Origin: Diplodia intermedia
Lineage: Eukaryota; Ascomycota; Dothideomycetes; Botryosphaeriales; Botryosphaeriaceae
Assembly (NCBI GenBank): GCA_021495925.1
Contig: JAKEKT010000020.1
Location: forward strand, 186,001-250,000
Length of the DNA: 64,000 bases
Direction: 5' to 3'
The notes beneath the pieces are model-generated. The model did no database searches and was not told where the DNA came from. It saw nothing but the letters and a program-made list of their open reading frames with translations. Shown here one piece after another: positions 20,823 to 32,255 of this stretch (its first letter is position 1; each line of letters opens with the position of its first letter). Made by a program: the position numbers and the translations under genes.

Positions 20823-21935
20823 TTCCGGAGTCAAGATTTTCGTATCATGATCACCGGGCGCATATATGTAGAGGCGGCGCGTATATGGGGTGCTTTGACT
20901 TGCACGGCGGTCTAGCTCTTGCAATGGGTACAGAAGTGCGGGTTTGCGTTGTGGTCTCTCTCCACTGCTTAATTTTCCTTAGTCCTCGTATTCTTTGTAG
21001 CATTCAGTTGATGCATTGTCACGTGGGAGCGACGGCGCAGGGATCAGGCTGGTTATGAGATCAGTTTTCTGCAGGCTTGGGAATGGCATACATCCGCCAT
21101 GGAATTATAAAGCGTCTAATGACCGATGACCTTACCCTTCGGGTGCTTCTCTCCCCTGTTTACATGGAACATACAAAGACCGTTCTTCAGACTGGATCCA
21201 CTTTCGATCGCAGGCTTACTCAATGAGCGCAAGAGCTCTTGAGTCGGCCAAGAGAAACTTTGTTGAATCTTCCGATGATGTGATAGATCATCACCATGGG
21301 ATCATTTTCTCCCGCATGATTTGTTGAGAAAGCACTCCTGTATACCGTGGTGCTGCACAGCATTTTGCCAAAGTGTAGATGGTAATCAAGGATGTATATG
21401 GCTGGAGACAATCTCCGCATGCTGCAAGACATATCGGGTCTGGTCTGCATGGCCTGCGAGATGTTATTTCAATCTTTCAGCATTTGCAGTTGAAGCGAAT
21501 ATGTAAGTGCGGATACAGGCTGTAAGAATGTTACCAAAATGTATGGATACAGATTCTTAATTGATTCATTAAGGCCACGGCGGGTGGGAGCAATTGTGCG
21601 CACCCGCACCTCCCTCACAGAGCCAATGTACCGCATTTATATAGGTACTTGAATCCAGGATGCGGACGTAACTGTGAGCATGTAACATTCACATTTCCGT
21701 TTGAATGTTACATATAATCACCCATACAGGAATAATTTATCGATCTCAGTCGATGTAGAAGGCTCAAATCCTCTTGTCATCTGCTGTGATAGGTAAGTAT
21801 GCGTTCCATGCACAGCCCCCACTCCGACCGAAGTACACGTGCGCGATCTCAGCCGCACTTGGAACCCCGTCTCATCTTCCATCTCCACTCGAAACCCTTG
21901 TCAAGTGTGAACGCATTCCCTTGTGCCCATCCTCC
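20823..21935. other. Intergenic upstream of the HET-domain gene
   Basis: No supported gene. Base composition drops towards A/T compared with both neighbours, and frames are short. It holds the kinase 3' flank and the HET-gene promoter, including a TATA-like element. Confidence 0.5.
21638..21643 (+). promoter_or_regulatory. TATA-like element upstream of the HET-domain gene
   Basis: A TATATA hexamer followed by GG lies about 290 bases before the start codon at 21936. The distance is long but acceptable if the leader is long; no better candidate is nearer. Confidence 0.3.
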
Positions 21936-24590
21936 ATGTCTGACCAAACTCTTTACAGTTCTCATTTCCACCCCGAGCAGCCGGAAAACTCGAACCAGTT
22001 AACCCGGGACCGCGTGCGGAAGACGCTACGAGATGCGCTCTACGTCCGACCTGCCGGCACAGATGACTATCCTTGGGAGTTCTCCAGCGCATCGTTCGAC
22101 CATGACTTGAAGTCCGGGGTACTGACGCCCTACGACGACCCGTTGCGGTTCAAACGGGCCGCAAGCGCATGCGAAAAGCTCGTGGAGCTGGTCCGAGACC
22201 CGGAAGGCCACATGGAGCGCCTGGATCAAGAGTTTTCCCGGCTGCTGGAGTTCAACGTCATCAATTTCGAAGGGCGGGAGGACGACGTCGTGAAGAAGAC
22301 GTGTCATCTCCTCTCCAGGCTACCTCGCGAGGTGCCGACGTACCTGGAACCAAGAGCCGCGGCCACCTGCAACGGGCTCGATGAGCGATATTTCATCGAC
22401 CGGAAGGGTGGTCGTGAGGTGAAGAGGTTGCGAGCCGCGCACCATCTCGGCCGGAACGTCATCCGCATGGCGCTGAGGACGGCCCTCTGGCCCGGCTCCA
22501 GGCCGCCGTTCATCTCCAACCCCGGCGGGGTCAGCTTCGCGAATGCGTTCCATCGATTCATAAGCATGATTGCGGAACTGCTCGAGGCGTCGCTGCAGAT
22601 GAAGCCGGCCGCCGGAGCTTGTACGCCCGGCCACCTCCTTGTCGTCAGAGTGTACCTGTGGGCCGCGTGGCACCGCTGCATCTCCATCCACCACTGGCAC
22701 GCCCTGCTGATCCAGCAGCAGGTGCGGACGACCTCGGCGCGAGAATCGCTGCTGAGCTTGCCGCGGGGGAGCAGCGTCATCGGCAAAGTGCGGTGGGCTC
22801 TGGCGCAAGAAGGCATCGTCGAGGACCCGCCGCCCCTGCCGCGGTACATGTGCAGGTCGGCGTTCCAGATCCTCCGCTCGCGGCAGGAGTCGGACGGGCT
22901 GGACTTCCGGCGCGTCGTCTCGACGTACGGCGAGCTGTTCGGCCACCTGCCGCCGCGCTGCATCGTGCCCGACGACGCATCATCGGCATCCGCCGCGCGC
23001 CAGTGCTCCGGCGAGAACCCAGGACTCTGCCAGCGCTTCGTGGGCGGCACGACGAGAGCCGAGCAGTCGGCCCATGCGCCGCGGTTCTGCGCCGGCAAGC
23101 GCTGCTACAGGGTATTCTGGGACGAGGCCTCGTACCGAAGTGTCGTCGACGGAGCCCGAGCGGTGCGCGTCGACGACGACCCGGGCGACGACGGGCAGCG
23201 GCACGGCGTCGAGAACGACGACGGCCTCCTCCTGACGTACTGCGCCGCGTCGGCCGACACCATGGCCGTGTCGCACGTCTGGAGCCACGGGCAAGGCGGG
23301 CGGCCGGACAGGGGGTCGACCGGCTTCAACGTCTGCCTGCACCGGCGCTACTCGGCCATCGCGCGCCGCCACGGCTGCCGCTCGTACTGGATGGACACGG
23401 CGTGCATCCCGGCCGACCCGGTCCTGCGGCGCGAGGCCATCGCGCACATCAACCGCGTCTTCGGCGCGAGCCGGCTGACGCTGGTGTGCGACCGCGATCT
23501 CATGGACGTCGACGTGCGCCGCCTGACGGTCCCGCTCGGGGAATCCGTCGTCGCCGCGCTGCTCTTCTGCGACTGGAACGTGCGGGCGTGGACGCTGCTC
23601 GAGGCCGTCATGGGGGTGCGGGACCTGCACCTGCTGTGCAGGGACGACCGCGTGCTGCGTCTCGCCGACGTCGTCGAGGCCGTCCACGCCTGGGGGAGGG
23701 TCGACCTGGTCAACACGCTCCTGTCGTCGCACCATCTGCTGCCCCGGAGCGACGCGGCCAAGCCCGTCCGCGTGCACGAGAGGGGCCACGCCTACCGGAG
23801 GAACGTGTACGGGTTCGGCGTGGGCGAGGCGGCGAGCCTGCTGGCGCACCGCCACGCCACGAGGGAGCGCGACGAGACCGTCATCTGGAGCATCCTGTCG
23901 GAGCGGCGCGGCGTGTGCTACTCGCCCGCGCAGTTTTGGAGCCAGACGGGCGGCGTGAGGACCGGCATGCTGATGTCGCACGTCCCCCGCATCGAGGCTG
24001 CGAAGGGGTTGAGCTGGGCGCCGCGTCGCCCGGGCCTGCCTCTCCAGAGGTCTGGCGGAAGAGCGCAGTGCCCGCCTTATCCGGGAGAAGGCAGCGCGCT
24101 TGGCATCATCTCGGACGAGGGTCTGACGGCGGACTGGATGCTCTTCGACTTCGACCGGGCGGGAGACGTTTGGAGCTGCTCTCGGAAATTCTCAGTCTTC
24201 CTGTGGCAGCTACTGGCGTTCGTGTGGTCCGGGACGGTGGGGAACCTCCTCGCCGGCTATTTCCCACTCGTCAATGCTATAATCCTCGCCGACTTCATGA
24301 GGAAGGCGTCTTATTGGCCCCGTGTGGCTCTCATACCTACCGAAACCAAACAATTATGCGCTCGGCATGTTGCAAGCCTAAAGGTCGGGGCGCCGCATGT
24401 TGCCTTCATACGTCCCACACGAGATACCATCGAGCCGCTTCCGTATCCGTATGCAGGTGATTCAAACAGGGTCCTCCTGGCTCTAATCACTTCTGAAGAC
24501 GAGGTGCGTTGGACGTGGCGGGAAGTGGTGGATTGGGATATGGCGGTGGCGCTTCCTCCTTTCAGAGCCGGGAGACTGCTCATCGAGTAA
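21936..24590 (+). CDS. HET (heterokaryon incompatibility) domain protein
   Basis: This single-exon gene encodes 884 residues. The open frame reaches back to 21774 only through a TTG, so the first ATG at 21936 is the start. The HET domain begins near residue 440. Its first block is MAVSHVWSHGQGG (443 onward), followed by SYWMDTACIP, then a conserved helix around REAIAHINRVFGASRLTLVC. HET proteins mediate allorecognition and regulated cell death in filamentous fungi; many act as effectors of NLR-like receptors. The N-terminal 400 residues are helical in appearance and contain no domain I recognise. A Cys/His-rich stretch (about 345-390, with HAPRFCAGKRC) precedes the HET domain. A hydrophobic segment (FLWQLLAFVWSGTVGNLLAG, about 755-775) near the C-terminus may be membrane-associated. 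The centre is markedly GC-rich in third positions, unlike the flanks. The family call is firm; a role in incompatibility here is unproven. Confidence 0.85.
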   Translation: MSDQTLYSSHFHPEQPENSNQLTRDRVRKTLRDALYVRPAGTDDYPWEFSSASFDHDLKSGVLTPYDDPLRFKRAASACEKLVELVRDPEGHMERLDQEFSRLLEFNVINFEGREDDVVKKTCHLLSRLPREVPTYLEPRAAATCNGLDERYFIDRKGGREVKRLRAAHHLGRNVIRMALRTALWPGSRPPFISNPGGVSFANAFHRFISMIAELLEASLQMKPAAGACTPGHLLVVRVYLWAAWHRCISIHHWHALLIQQQVRTTSARESLLSLPRGSSVIGKVRWALAQEGIVEDPPPLPRYMCRSAFQILRSRQESDGLDFRRVVSTYGELFGHLPPRCIVPDDASSASAARQCSGENPGLCQRFVGGTTRAEQSAHAPRFCAGKRCYRVFWDEASYRSVVDGARAVRVDDDPGDDGQRHGVENDDGLLLTYCAASADTMAVSHVWSHGQGGRPDRGSTGFNVCLHRRYSAIARRHGCRSYWMDTACIPADPVLRREAIAHINRVFGASRLTLVCDRDLMDVDVRRLTVPLGESVVAALLFCDWNVRAWTLLEAVMGVRDLHLLCRDDRVLRLADVVEAVHAWGRVDLVNTLLSSHHLLPRSDAAKPVRVHERGHAYRRNVYGFGVGEAASLLAHRHATRERDETVIWSILSERRGVCYSPAQFWSQTGGVRTGMLMSHVPRIEAAKGLSWAPRRPGLPLQRSGGRAQCPPYPGEGSALGIISDEGLTADWMLFDFDRAGDVWSCSRKFSVFLWQLLAFVWSGTVGNLLAGYFPLVNAIILADFMRKASYWPRVALIPTETKQLCARHVASLKVGAPHVAFIRPTRDTIEPLPYPYAGDSNRVLLALITSEDEVRWTWREVVDWDMAVALPPFRAGRLLIE

Positions 24591-27500
24591 AAACCACTAT
24601 TTGTCAGATCTCATCCGAGGCTAGAACAGATATGGCGAGCAATGGGGCCAAGATGCAGCAGCAATCGGAGCTTAAAAAGCGGACATATGCGTGCCCCGTA
24701 CATCGCGTTTTCCCAAATTTCCGTCCTGCGCACCTGCAAGATACATTAGCCTCTCCCTGAAGGAAAAATCATACGCAAGAGTCGGGTACTGGCACGAGCA
24801 TCATACTGCTGCTGCTGCTGCGTGCTGCGTGCTGTGTGCTGCACTCTGCACTCTGCATGCACCGGCTCTCCTCCCTTCGTATCCATCTGCCTGGTTCCGA
24901 ACTACCGGAGAGCCGAGCTCGCACAGTTCGAAAGTCCCTAATCATTAAACTCCGACGAGGTACGTATATTCGCACGCGGGAGCAAATCACCAGAAACTTT
25001 GTATCTGACGATCGCCTCACTCTCCATTGCTAATAGTGCGGAAAAGAAACGAAAGTAAGAGGACCAACCGCATTCAGTATTTCCGGAACCAAGCGATTTC
25101 AATTTCCAGATTTCTCTTTCTCTCTTCGTCTCCTGGGGCTTGCTGTGAAGAGTAGGTGAAGGAAGCTGACAGCTGGGGGACGCATCGGCTCATGACCTTG
25201 CACCAACGGATTATCGCACCATTTGGGCAGGCTGTTAGAACTTTCTTCAGATGATGAAACATCCATTCTCTCCCTCGGCAGCATAGATGTCGGGAAAGCG
25301 TAGCAGTCGGGCTTGACTATGAGGCTGATTCATTCAGTGCTGCGACTGAGCGGGAAAAGGCACACCATCAGGGGAGGCGAAGGTGAGAAGGGAACCCTTA
25401 TCGTTGAGTGCGCTTTGGTACAGCCTTAGCGGGGATCCCGGGTGTTTTGCGCATGCATAGAGGGATAAACGGGAAGAAGAGTTTGAGATATGGAGGGACG
25501 AATGGTCTAGGCCGGCAGCCATCGGGTGCATGTCACTAGGGCTGACGGGGAGATTGGACCGCGCAGCACATGGCGGGAGCAGCAGCTAGAAGACGGTGCA
25601 GGAAGCGGAAGAGGTGTGGCTATGAGCAGAACGACCAGGGTGCACAGTCGGAGTGATATCACTACTGCCGCTGGGGAAAGTCGAACAAGCCTTTGCCCGG
25701 CCACCAGCACTGAATGGTAATCGCGCCAGAGGCATTCACAACTGGCTGGTGCTGTGGGCTAGCGAGCATACGAGCGTATTAGGCGTGAGCGGTGGCTATG
25801 CTGACCATGCACTTTCCGGGTGAAGCCTTGTTTTGTTATCGCGTGGAATGCTTAGGAGTAGTTCCCGGGCGTGGAGAACGGGAATCAGGATGCGGCAAAA
25901 CCTGGCGAAGGAAAAGATTGACAGTGTAAGTGGATAGGCGGTGCTCTTGGTAAGTGGAGTGTTACCGCGAGTCCGATGCTTAGTAGATGCCACGGACCAT
26001 CTCGACGATTATATTGCCAAATCTTTTCAACAATTGGAAAGAATTAGAAATATAAGCGTGGAGAGGTGGGTTCAACGGCTGTGAGAGCACATGTTCAAGA
26101 TAGAAAATGCGTTTCCAGACGTTCATGATAGACAGACGGATGCGCAGCATTGAATCGAGAGAGCGACCAGGAATACCAAATGCCGACATCAAACTCCGGC
26201 AAATAGTGTAATGACGCAGCTGTGACAGTGAAGATCTCAAAGTTCAAGGCCAGACGGGATAAAGCTGTAACTCGGGGTGCGCCTGAATCGGGCCTGACGA
26301 AGAAGCCGTTCGGCGCGAGTCGTGCAGTTAATATGGGAGGCCGGGTCGAAATTCAAATAGGCGCGGCGGTCTTTAATGTATAGGTGCAGATCCTCAAGGT
26401 TAGGAGAGAGCCAATGGTCGGTCCAGAGGTGGGGAACATAAGCCCCGGATCGTAGTATATTAGATGTCACTCTTCTGAAAAAACCTGGATGATGGCGGTG
26501 GCCGTTGGTGGCTCTAGAACGCCTCAGCCGGCATAGCCGGGTTGAAACATCCTGATGGCTTGCATGGAGCTACCTAGCCCCACGCATGTCGCACCCGCAA
26601 CGGTACTGGTGTGGCGGCGATCTCAGCTTGGTGCCTCGAGGGCTGCTGTTTTCCCTGCGGTTTTGGGCAGCTAAGACTGGGCCCGAGGCTACCATTCCAG
26701 CGATGGATGAAAGACGTGTCTCATATCGGCTTGGTCCTCCCACACTCGAGGAGACGGGTTCCTTGTTGCTCTCGCCACCGGCCTTCGAGGCTGTTGGTTT
26801 TCCAATGAGTGGCTGAAACTCAATGCACCAAGCCGCATACGGCACGGACCCGGAAGCGCTCCTCTCATATTTTTCCATGACCCTGACCCCCACGCGACAG
26901 CGGCAGATGGGGTGCAGGAGCCGGGAGATTCGGGCTGACAGGCGCAGTCAGCAGCACCACGTCGGGAGGGCGCGGGGGATCAACACCAGAGATCGTGGAG
27001 CGGGCAGCGGGTTGCCCGCAGGCGCGGGCCGTTGGATTCGAGGGGCGGGAGTGTCGGTGTGATTTCAGCGCGGATTGCGCATTGGGGAACGCTGCTGTGC
27101 AACGGATGAGGTCTGTCGGCCACTGACTCACGGCGCCGTTGTTGGGCACGGAGCGCTAAATTTGGGCGGCGCCTCCCCTTCCAGGTGCGTCGTTGCAACT
27201 TTATTGTGACAGCGTTGCACGGCAGAGTCGGGAGAGACAGGCTCTATCGAAAGCGAGCCGGCGGCTGCTGGCTGCTGACAGCTGGCTGTGCCGGGAGGTC
27301 GGCGGCGGACACGTTTGGAGAGGCGTGCAGGCCGCAGTCGGAGTCGACGCGTTGAGCGGTCTCGTGAGACGGTAGCTGGACGGTAGCTGGACCATGACGG
27401 GCCGTGTTTCCAGCGGAGGGTCGGAGAGGACTAGAACAAGAGCCGGGCTCGGCAAGACGGCAAGGCTTGATTGGGATCGAGTCGAGGGCGGGGGCCGGGT

Positions 27501-28218
27501 GAATTGCGAATTGCGAGTCGCGGCTGCCTCTCTCCACCTCCGCCCTCGCCGCTTCCACCAGCGACCAGCGGCCAGCAACCAGCGACCGACCCGCCGCGCC
27601 GGCTCAAGGATGCCATCCTTCCTTTCTCGCTCCGTGCCTCACGCCTTCGTCTTGCGTGCAACCTCGAGCCAACCACCGCTCGCCCGACCATTCATTCTTT
27701 GCAGGCTGCTGTCTCGGTGGTGTGGGTTCGACTCTGCGCGAACGCATCGTTTAGACTCGGGCCTGCATTGCGCAAGCAGCCGGCACATTCAGAGCAGAAA
27801 CGATCGCGAAACCCGGGAGCTGGGCCGGGTGATCGAAGGGCTTCCCTACACGAGCCTCCGTGCCCATCTCCGCAGGCCCGCAACCCCGGTCACTGAGGTC
27901 CAATGACAGCCACCCCTGTGCCCTTAGGCAAGATGCGCCGCATACGCCGCCAGCTTCGCTCCGCCATCAGGTCACACACGGCCATGGCATCGCGGGCAGG
28001 GTCTGCGGGAGGGCGCCTCTAGCTGCCGCTGCTTGCTCCCTGCAGCTGACGCCCCATCTGTCTCTTCGTATATCTGCCCCGGCCTGCCGCCAGACGCCCG
28101 CGCGCACTTTGATGTCTGATCTTGATAGCCATTGCTTTCTTTTCCGAGTCCATGTCAGCTTATCACTCGAGCTCCCAAACGCTGCTGCTACCAACATAAC
28201 CGTTCCTGACCCACCGCC
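24591..28218. other. Long gene-poor region (3.6 kb)
   Basis: I find no supported gene. Composition changes along it: A/T-rich around 24600-26400, then GC-rich from 26550 to 28000, where frames of 100-170 codons are open on both strands with no domain, codon pattern or consistent intron signals. The 3' end holds the promoter of the MFS transporter. A CTG-type microsatellite lies at 24807. Confidence 0.5.
24807..24861. repeat. CTG/CTGCACT microsatellite
   Basis: A run of ctg triplets degenerates into cgtgctg and ctctgca units. It is non-coding by position, a simple repeat. Confidence 0.7.
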
Positions 28219-30217
28219 ATGGCCCATCCCCGGGATTCGGCGCAGGACTACGGCTGGGGAACTGCCGTGTCACGAGAGGCCTACTGCTGGCACGAGAGAG
28301 AAGACGAACTGCACACCGTCGCCGTCGCCAACGTCGCATTTGCCTCTGCCGAAGCCCAGGCCAAAGTCTTCCCATGGACAAAGCGCATGTTCCTTGTATG
28401 ATCCCACCCGTCAAGTGTGTCCCAGGTCGTCTTCTCACCATCCAGCAGCTCTACCTCTGCCTCCTTGTTGCAACCGTCAACAGCGTGATCAATGGCTACG
28501 ATGGCACCCTCATGTCCTCCATCAACTCATACCCGCAGTATCGCGGCTACTTTGGCTTCGATCCCGTGAACGGGACACCCACCACCAGTCTAGCCTACGC
28601 CATCTATCAAATAGGCAATCTTGTGGGGAGCTTTGCCGCCGGGCCCGCCGCTGACTGGCGCGGCCGCAAGTGGGGAATGTTCATGGGAGCAGCAGTCATT
28701 GTGCTGGGAACTTGTATACAGGCGACATCAACCACCCTGCCCGCCTTCATGGGCGGCCGCTTCACCCTCGGCTTTGGAGTCTCCATCTGCGCCACATCCG
28801 GTCCGGCTTATGCCAGCGAGATGGCACACCCCGCCTACAGAGGTGTGCTAACCGGCCTCTTCAACACCTTCTGGTACGTGGGTGCCATTCCCGGCACTTT
28901 CGTCCCGTACGCGACCAGTGGACTGGACGGCACCAGGGCCTGGCGCATCCCCACATGGCTGCAGTTGGTCTTCGCAGGAATCGTCGTTTTTGCGGCACCT
29001 TGGTTACCAGAAACCCCTCGATGGTTGATTGCCAACGACAGGCATGAGGAGGCTCTGAATGTAATGGTACGTAGTGCGTCAAATCGCTTCCATGAGCGCA
29101 GAGGCTGACTTGATCTCAGGCCAAGTACCATGGTGAGGGTAAAAGAGACTCTGCAATTGTCCAGCTTGAATACAAGGAGATGTGTGAGGATATTTCCATC
29201 ACTGGTGCCGACAAGCGCTGGTGGGATTATCGCGAGCTCTTCAACAGCCGTGAAGTCCGCTACCGCACTTTCATCATCATTACTTTTGCCTTCTTCAGTC
29301 AAGTTTGTGCACCCCTTATCTTCTTGCCCTTTCTAACCCATCTCTCAATTGACCTGTCACCTAACTGATCCGTGTCCTAGTGGGTGGGTAACGGTCCCAT
29401 CTCTTATTACTATCCCACTGTCCTTCAAGGTGCCGGCATAACCAACAACCACACGCGGCTGCTCCTGAACGGCTTCCAAACCCTCGTCTCTCTCACAGGC
29501 GCCCTGATTGGCGCCGCATTCACGGACAAATGGGGCCGGCGCAAGCAGCTCCTGACCTCGACTTTCGTCATTACCCTCATTTTCGTCGCCGTCACCGCTC
29601 TCAATGCCACCAACATCCTCACCGACCCCGACACCGGCCTCCCCGTAACCGACGCGAGCGGCACGCCCATTGCCATCTCGCAGACACGCTCCAGAGGCGT
29701 CATCGCCGTGGTCTTCATCTTCGGCTTCGTCTACTCGGCCGGCTTCACGCCACTGCAGGCGCTGTACCCGGTCGAGTGCCTCCGATACGAAAGCAGAGCG
29801 AAAGGGATGGCCATGTACAACTTTTTCGTCAACGTCGCCAACTTCTACAACGTGAGTTTTTCCTCCAACTCGTAATTTCCCCCCTCCCCTTTACATGCCA
29901 TGTGCTGATCGTCGACTTTTCGATTTTTTTTGCAGACGTTCGTCACGGGGATCGCCTTCACGCACCTCGCGTGGAAGTACTACTTCCTCTTCATCGCGTG
30001 GGACAGCCTGCAGCTCGTCGTCATCTACCTCGCCTACGTCGAGACCAAGCGCCGCACCCTCGAGGAGCTCAGCGAGATCTTCCGGTCCCCGCGCCCCGTC
30101 AAAACCAGCCTGGGCACGACGGTCGTGGTGGTCAGGGAGGGCAGGGGCGTCGAGGTCGTGGACGACGATCGGGCGGGCGGGAAGGAGATCAAGGAGGTCC
30201 GGTGGAGTTGGGAGTAG
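28219..30217 (+). CDS. MFS sugar transporter (sugar porter family)
   Basis: This is a probable plasma-membrane hexose or lactose/cellodextrin-type proton symporter. Five exons: 28219-28395, 28446-29066, 29120-29302, 29381-29851 and 29936-30217. Donors are GTATGA, GTACGT, GTTTGT and GTGAGT, and all joins are in phase, giving 577 residues. Twelve hydrophobic segments are visible. Signature motifs are VINGYDGTLMSSINSYPQY in the first membrane helix, DWRGRKWG after helix 2, LPETPRWLIA after helix 6, DKWGRRKQL after helix 8, and VETKRRTLEELSEIF at the end. WVGNGPISYYYPTVLQ (helix 7) fits fungal disaccharide/hexose porters. The first intron was placed so that KRMFL joins QLYLCLLVATVNS; the acceptor could be three bases later without changing frame. 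The substrate cannot be decided from sequence. Confidence 0.92.
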
Positions 30218-32255
30218 GTGGGATGATGCTTTTCGTTTCGTGAGGACCTGGGCGGGGGGACAGCGGTAAAGGTTCCAACTTTCTCTCGTCTTCCTTTCTC
30301 CGATGATGGTTGGAAGGTTTCTGGCGTTTCTTGCTACCCTTGATGTCTACGTTTTTTTAACGATCGCTGGGTGAGATGTCCGGCGGGATGGGTGTTTATT
30401 TTTTGGATGGCGCACAGGCGTTTTTTTTTTCTTTTCTGGCTGGCACGGAATACCCCCAAAGACCTCTGCATGGCAGGCATGTCGTGATTTTCATTTCTTT
30501 GTTCTATTTCGGGCTGGGACTGGGCCGGACGAAGAGGTGGGATCGAGGACCTTGGCGTCTTTGGGGGAGATTTGGTTTGGGTTTTGCGCAGAAACGTATA
30601 CCATGGACGACAAGCTCACGGTTTTCATGAAAGGTATCATGATGACGATAAATTTCTACAATATGACGGAAGAAATACTGAAGCGCCCCGAGGATTTAGA
30701 TAGCATATGAAGGAACAAGGGAAAAGGGTGGAAGCAGGGTTAATATCTTTAGCTATGTAGTTGGCGACGAATTAGAAGCACGGATGAAGAGTCGCTTCAC
30801 TTACCAGTCGCGCCGCGGTGAAGTACCAGGTCGTATGTATGTGCCTACGTGCCGCGCGTCAATGTTCCGCCCGTTGCCGTCTTCAGCGCGGCTCGAGCCA
30901 AGTAATCATTTTCTGCCCCGGACTCTAGCGAGATAGTTGTAGTGGTGGGTTGCGGATTTTCAGCTCGTCGTCATCCGAACAAATGCAATGGAAGGAGGGC
31001 TTTACCATCACCCACCCAGCCGCACGAGAAGCGGGCCGCGCGGTATTTTTGCCCCTCCCACATCCAATCAGTCCTTCATTTTCTAGTGTGGGGATTGAAC
31101 GGGCGGTTTGATTGCGTCATGTACGACGCCGTTGGAAAACGTGGCGTTCGTCCCTGCTGATTTCTGATTTGCACTGGTGTACGTATGTATGCATGTAAGG
31201 ATGTGCCCTGCATGCGAGCTAAATGTGTTGCGCCCGTCCCATGCGTAATGTGCAGCGGCGGCCCCATGGTACGTTACATAGCCCATCTGCGGATGCTGCT
31301 GACCCGGGAACCTGCGATGCGATTGCGAGGAGATGCATCCTGTTCTCCTCTCTTCCCACAGATGAGACGGGACGTCATTTGGGTCACGCAAAGGCCGCCC
31401 AAGCCGTAAGCTGCGGCGTTTGTGCTCTGCCTTGGCCTAGCCGTAGTACCGGTGCTGGATTGAGCCTTCCACTGTGGATGTGGCAGCGATGGGGAAAGTG
31501 CGTGCGACTCGAACGGGTTCGCCGGGTGGGAATTGTGTCGCGGAGATGGCTGGTGGCGGTGGGGAAGGTTGATTTGATTCTTGGGTACGGAAGCGAGGGC
31601 TTTTGCCCAATACAGAAGAGAGGGGCCGACGATTAGCGCTCAGGTGCTTGTTCTGCTCGGCATGCGCTTGTCTGAGCATTCTTGTTCTCGCGATTCGTCG
31701 CATGTATTTGAAGCTTGTTGATCTGCGGGATTGGCAGGCACCGGGTGAAATTTGCACTAACCATGGCCCGCTCTACACACTTTCCGGGCTTGGATGCGCT
31801 ACTGCTGGCGAAAAGCTGGCTGACAAATGCATTAGCTGACGTGGGATCGCTGGTTTCTTGGACCTTCTTATGCATCACACGTCCGCAGATGGTGTAGCGT
31901 TGCAAGCGGCGCGCTGAGACTTACTGGATTCGGTTAAGTGCTTTGCTTCTTGGAGTTAGGCCCACCGCTAGGCTGACTACTCCGCACAACAACCTGCCGT
32001 GCTCGATGAGAACCGTGGAGGAGCTGAGGCTGACAGAGCACACTAGGAAACGGGCGAGACATCAGTGAAAATCGAATGATTATTATGATGATTTGGGGAG
32101 GATATGCCGATCGTAAAAAGACTAGTCTAAAGTGACCGCGCTCGCCTTGTCAACCGTCTGTCCGTAATCCTACACCAGACTGAACAGCTTGTATAGTGGG
32201 TGCAAAGGGATGCTCAACCGCCAGGACCAAGGAAATGAAATCTTGAGTGCTTCCG
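30218..32255. other. Intergenic between convergent MFS and P450 genes
   Basis: It holds the two 3' flanks. Short homopolymers (T runs near 30350 and 30421) lie just after the transporter gene. Frames of 100-137 codons near 31083-31636 on both strands have no support. No gene or RNA was recognised. Confidence 0.5.

Noticed and set aside
22980..23981. Minus-strand frame of 333 codons
   Set aside because: It is antisense to the HET domain; it is His/Val/Arg-rich in the way expected from GC-biased codons of the other strand.
22619..24460. Plus-strand frame of 613 codons in the HET gene
   Set aside because: It overlaps the real frame in another phase and is almost entirely Arg/Ala/Gly/Pro, a sign of GC bias; it lacks the HET motifs.
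27394..28654. Plus-strand frames of 170 and 264 codons before and across the MFS start
   Set aside because: Composition is Arg/Pro/Ser-rich, the second frame runs out of phase through the transporter's first exons, and no known domain appears.
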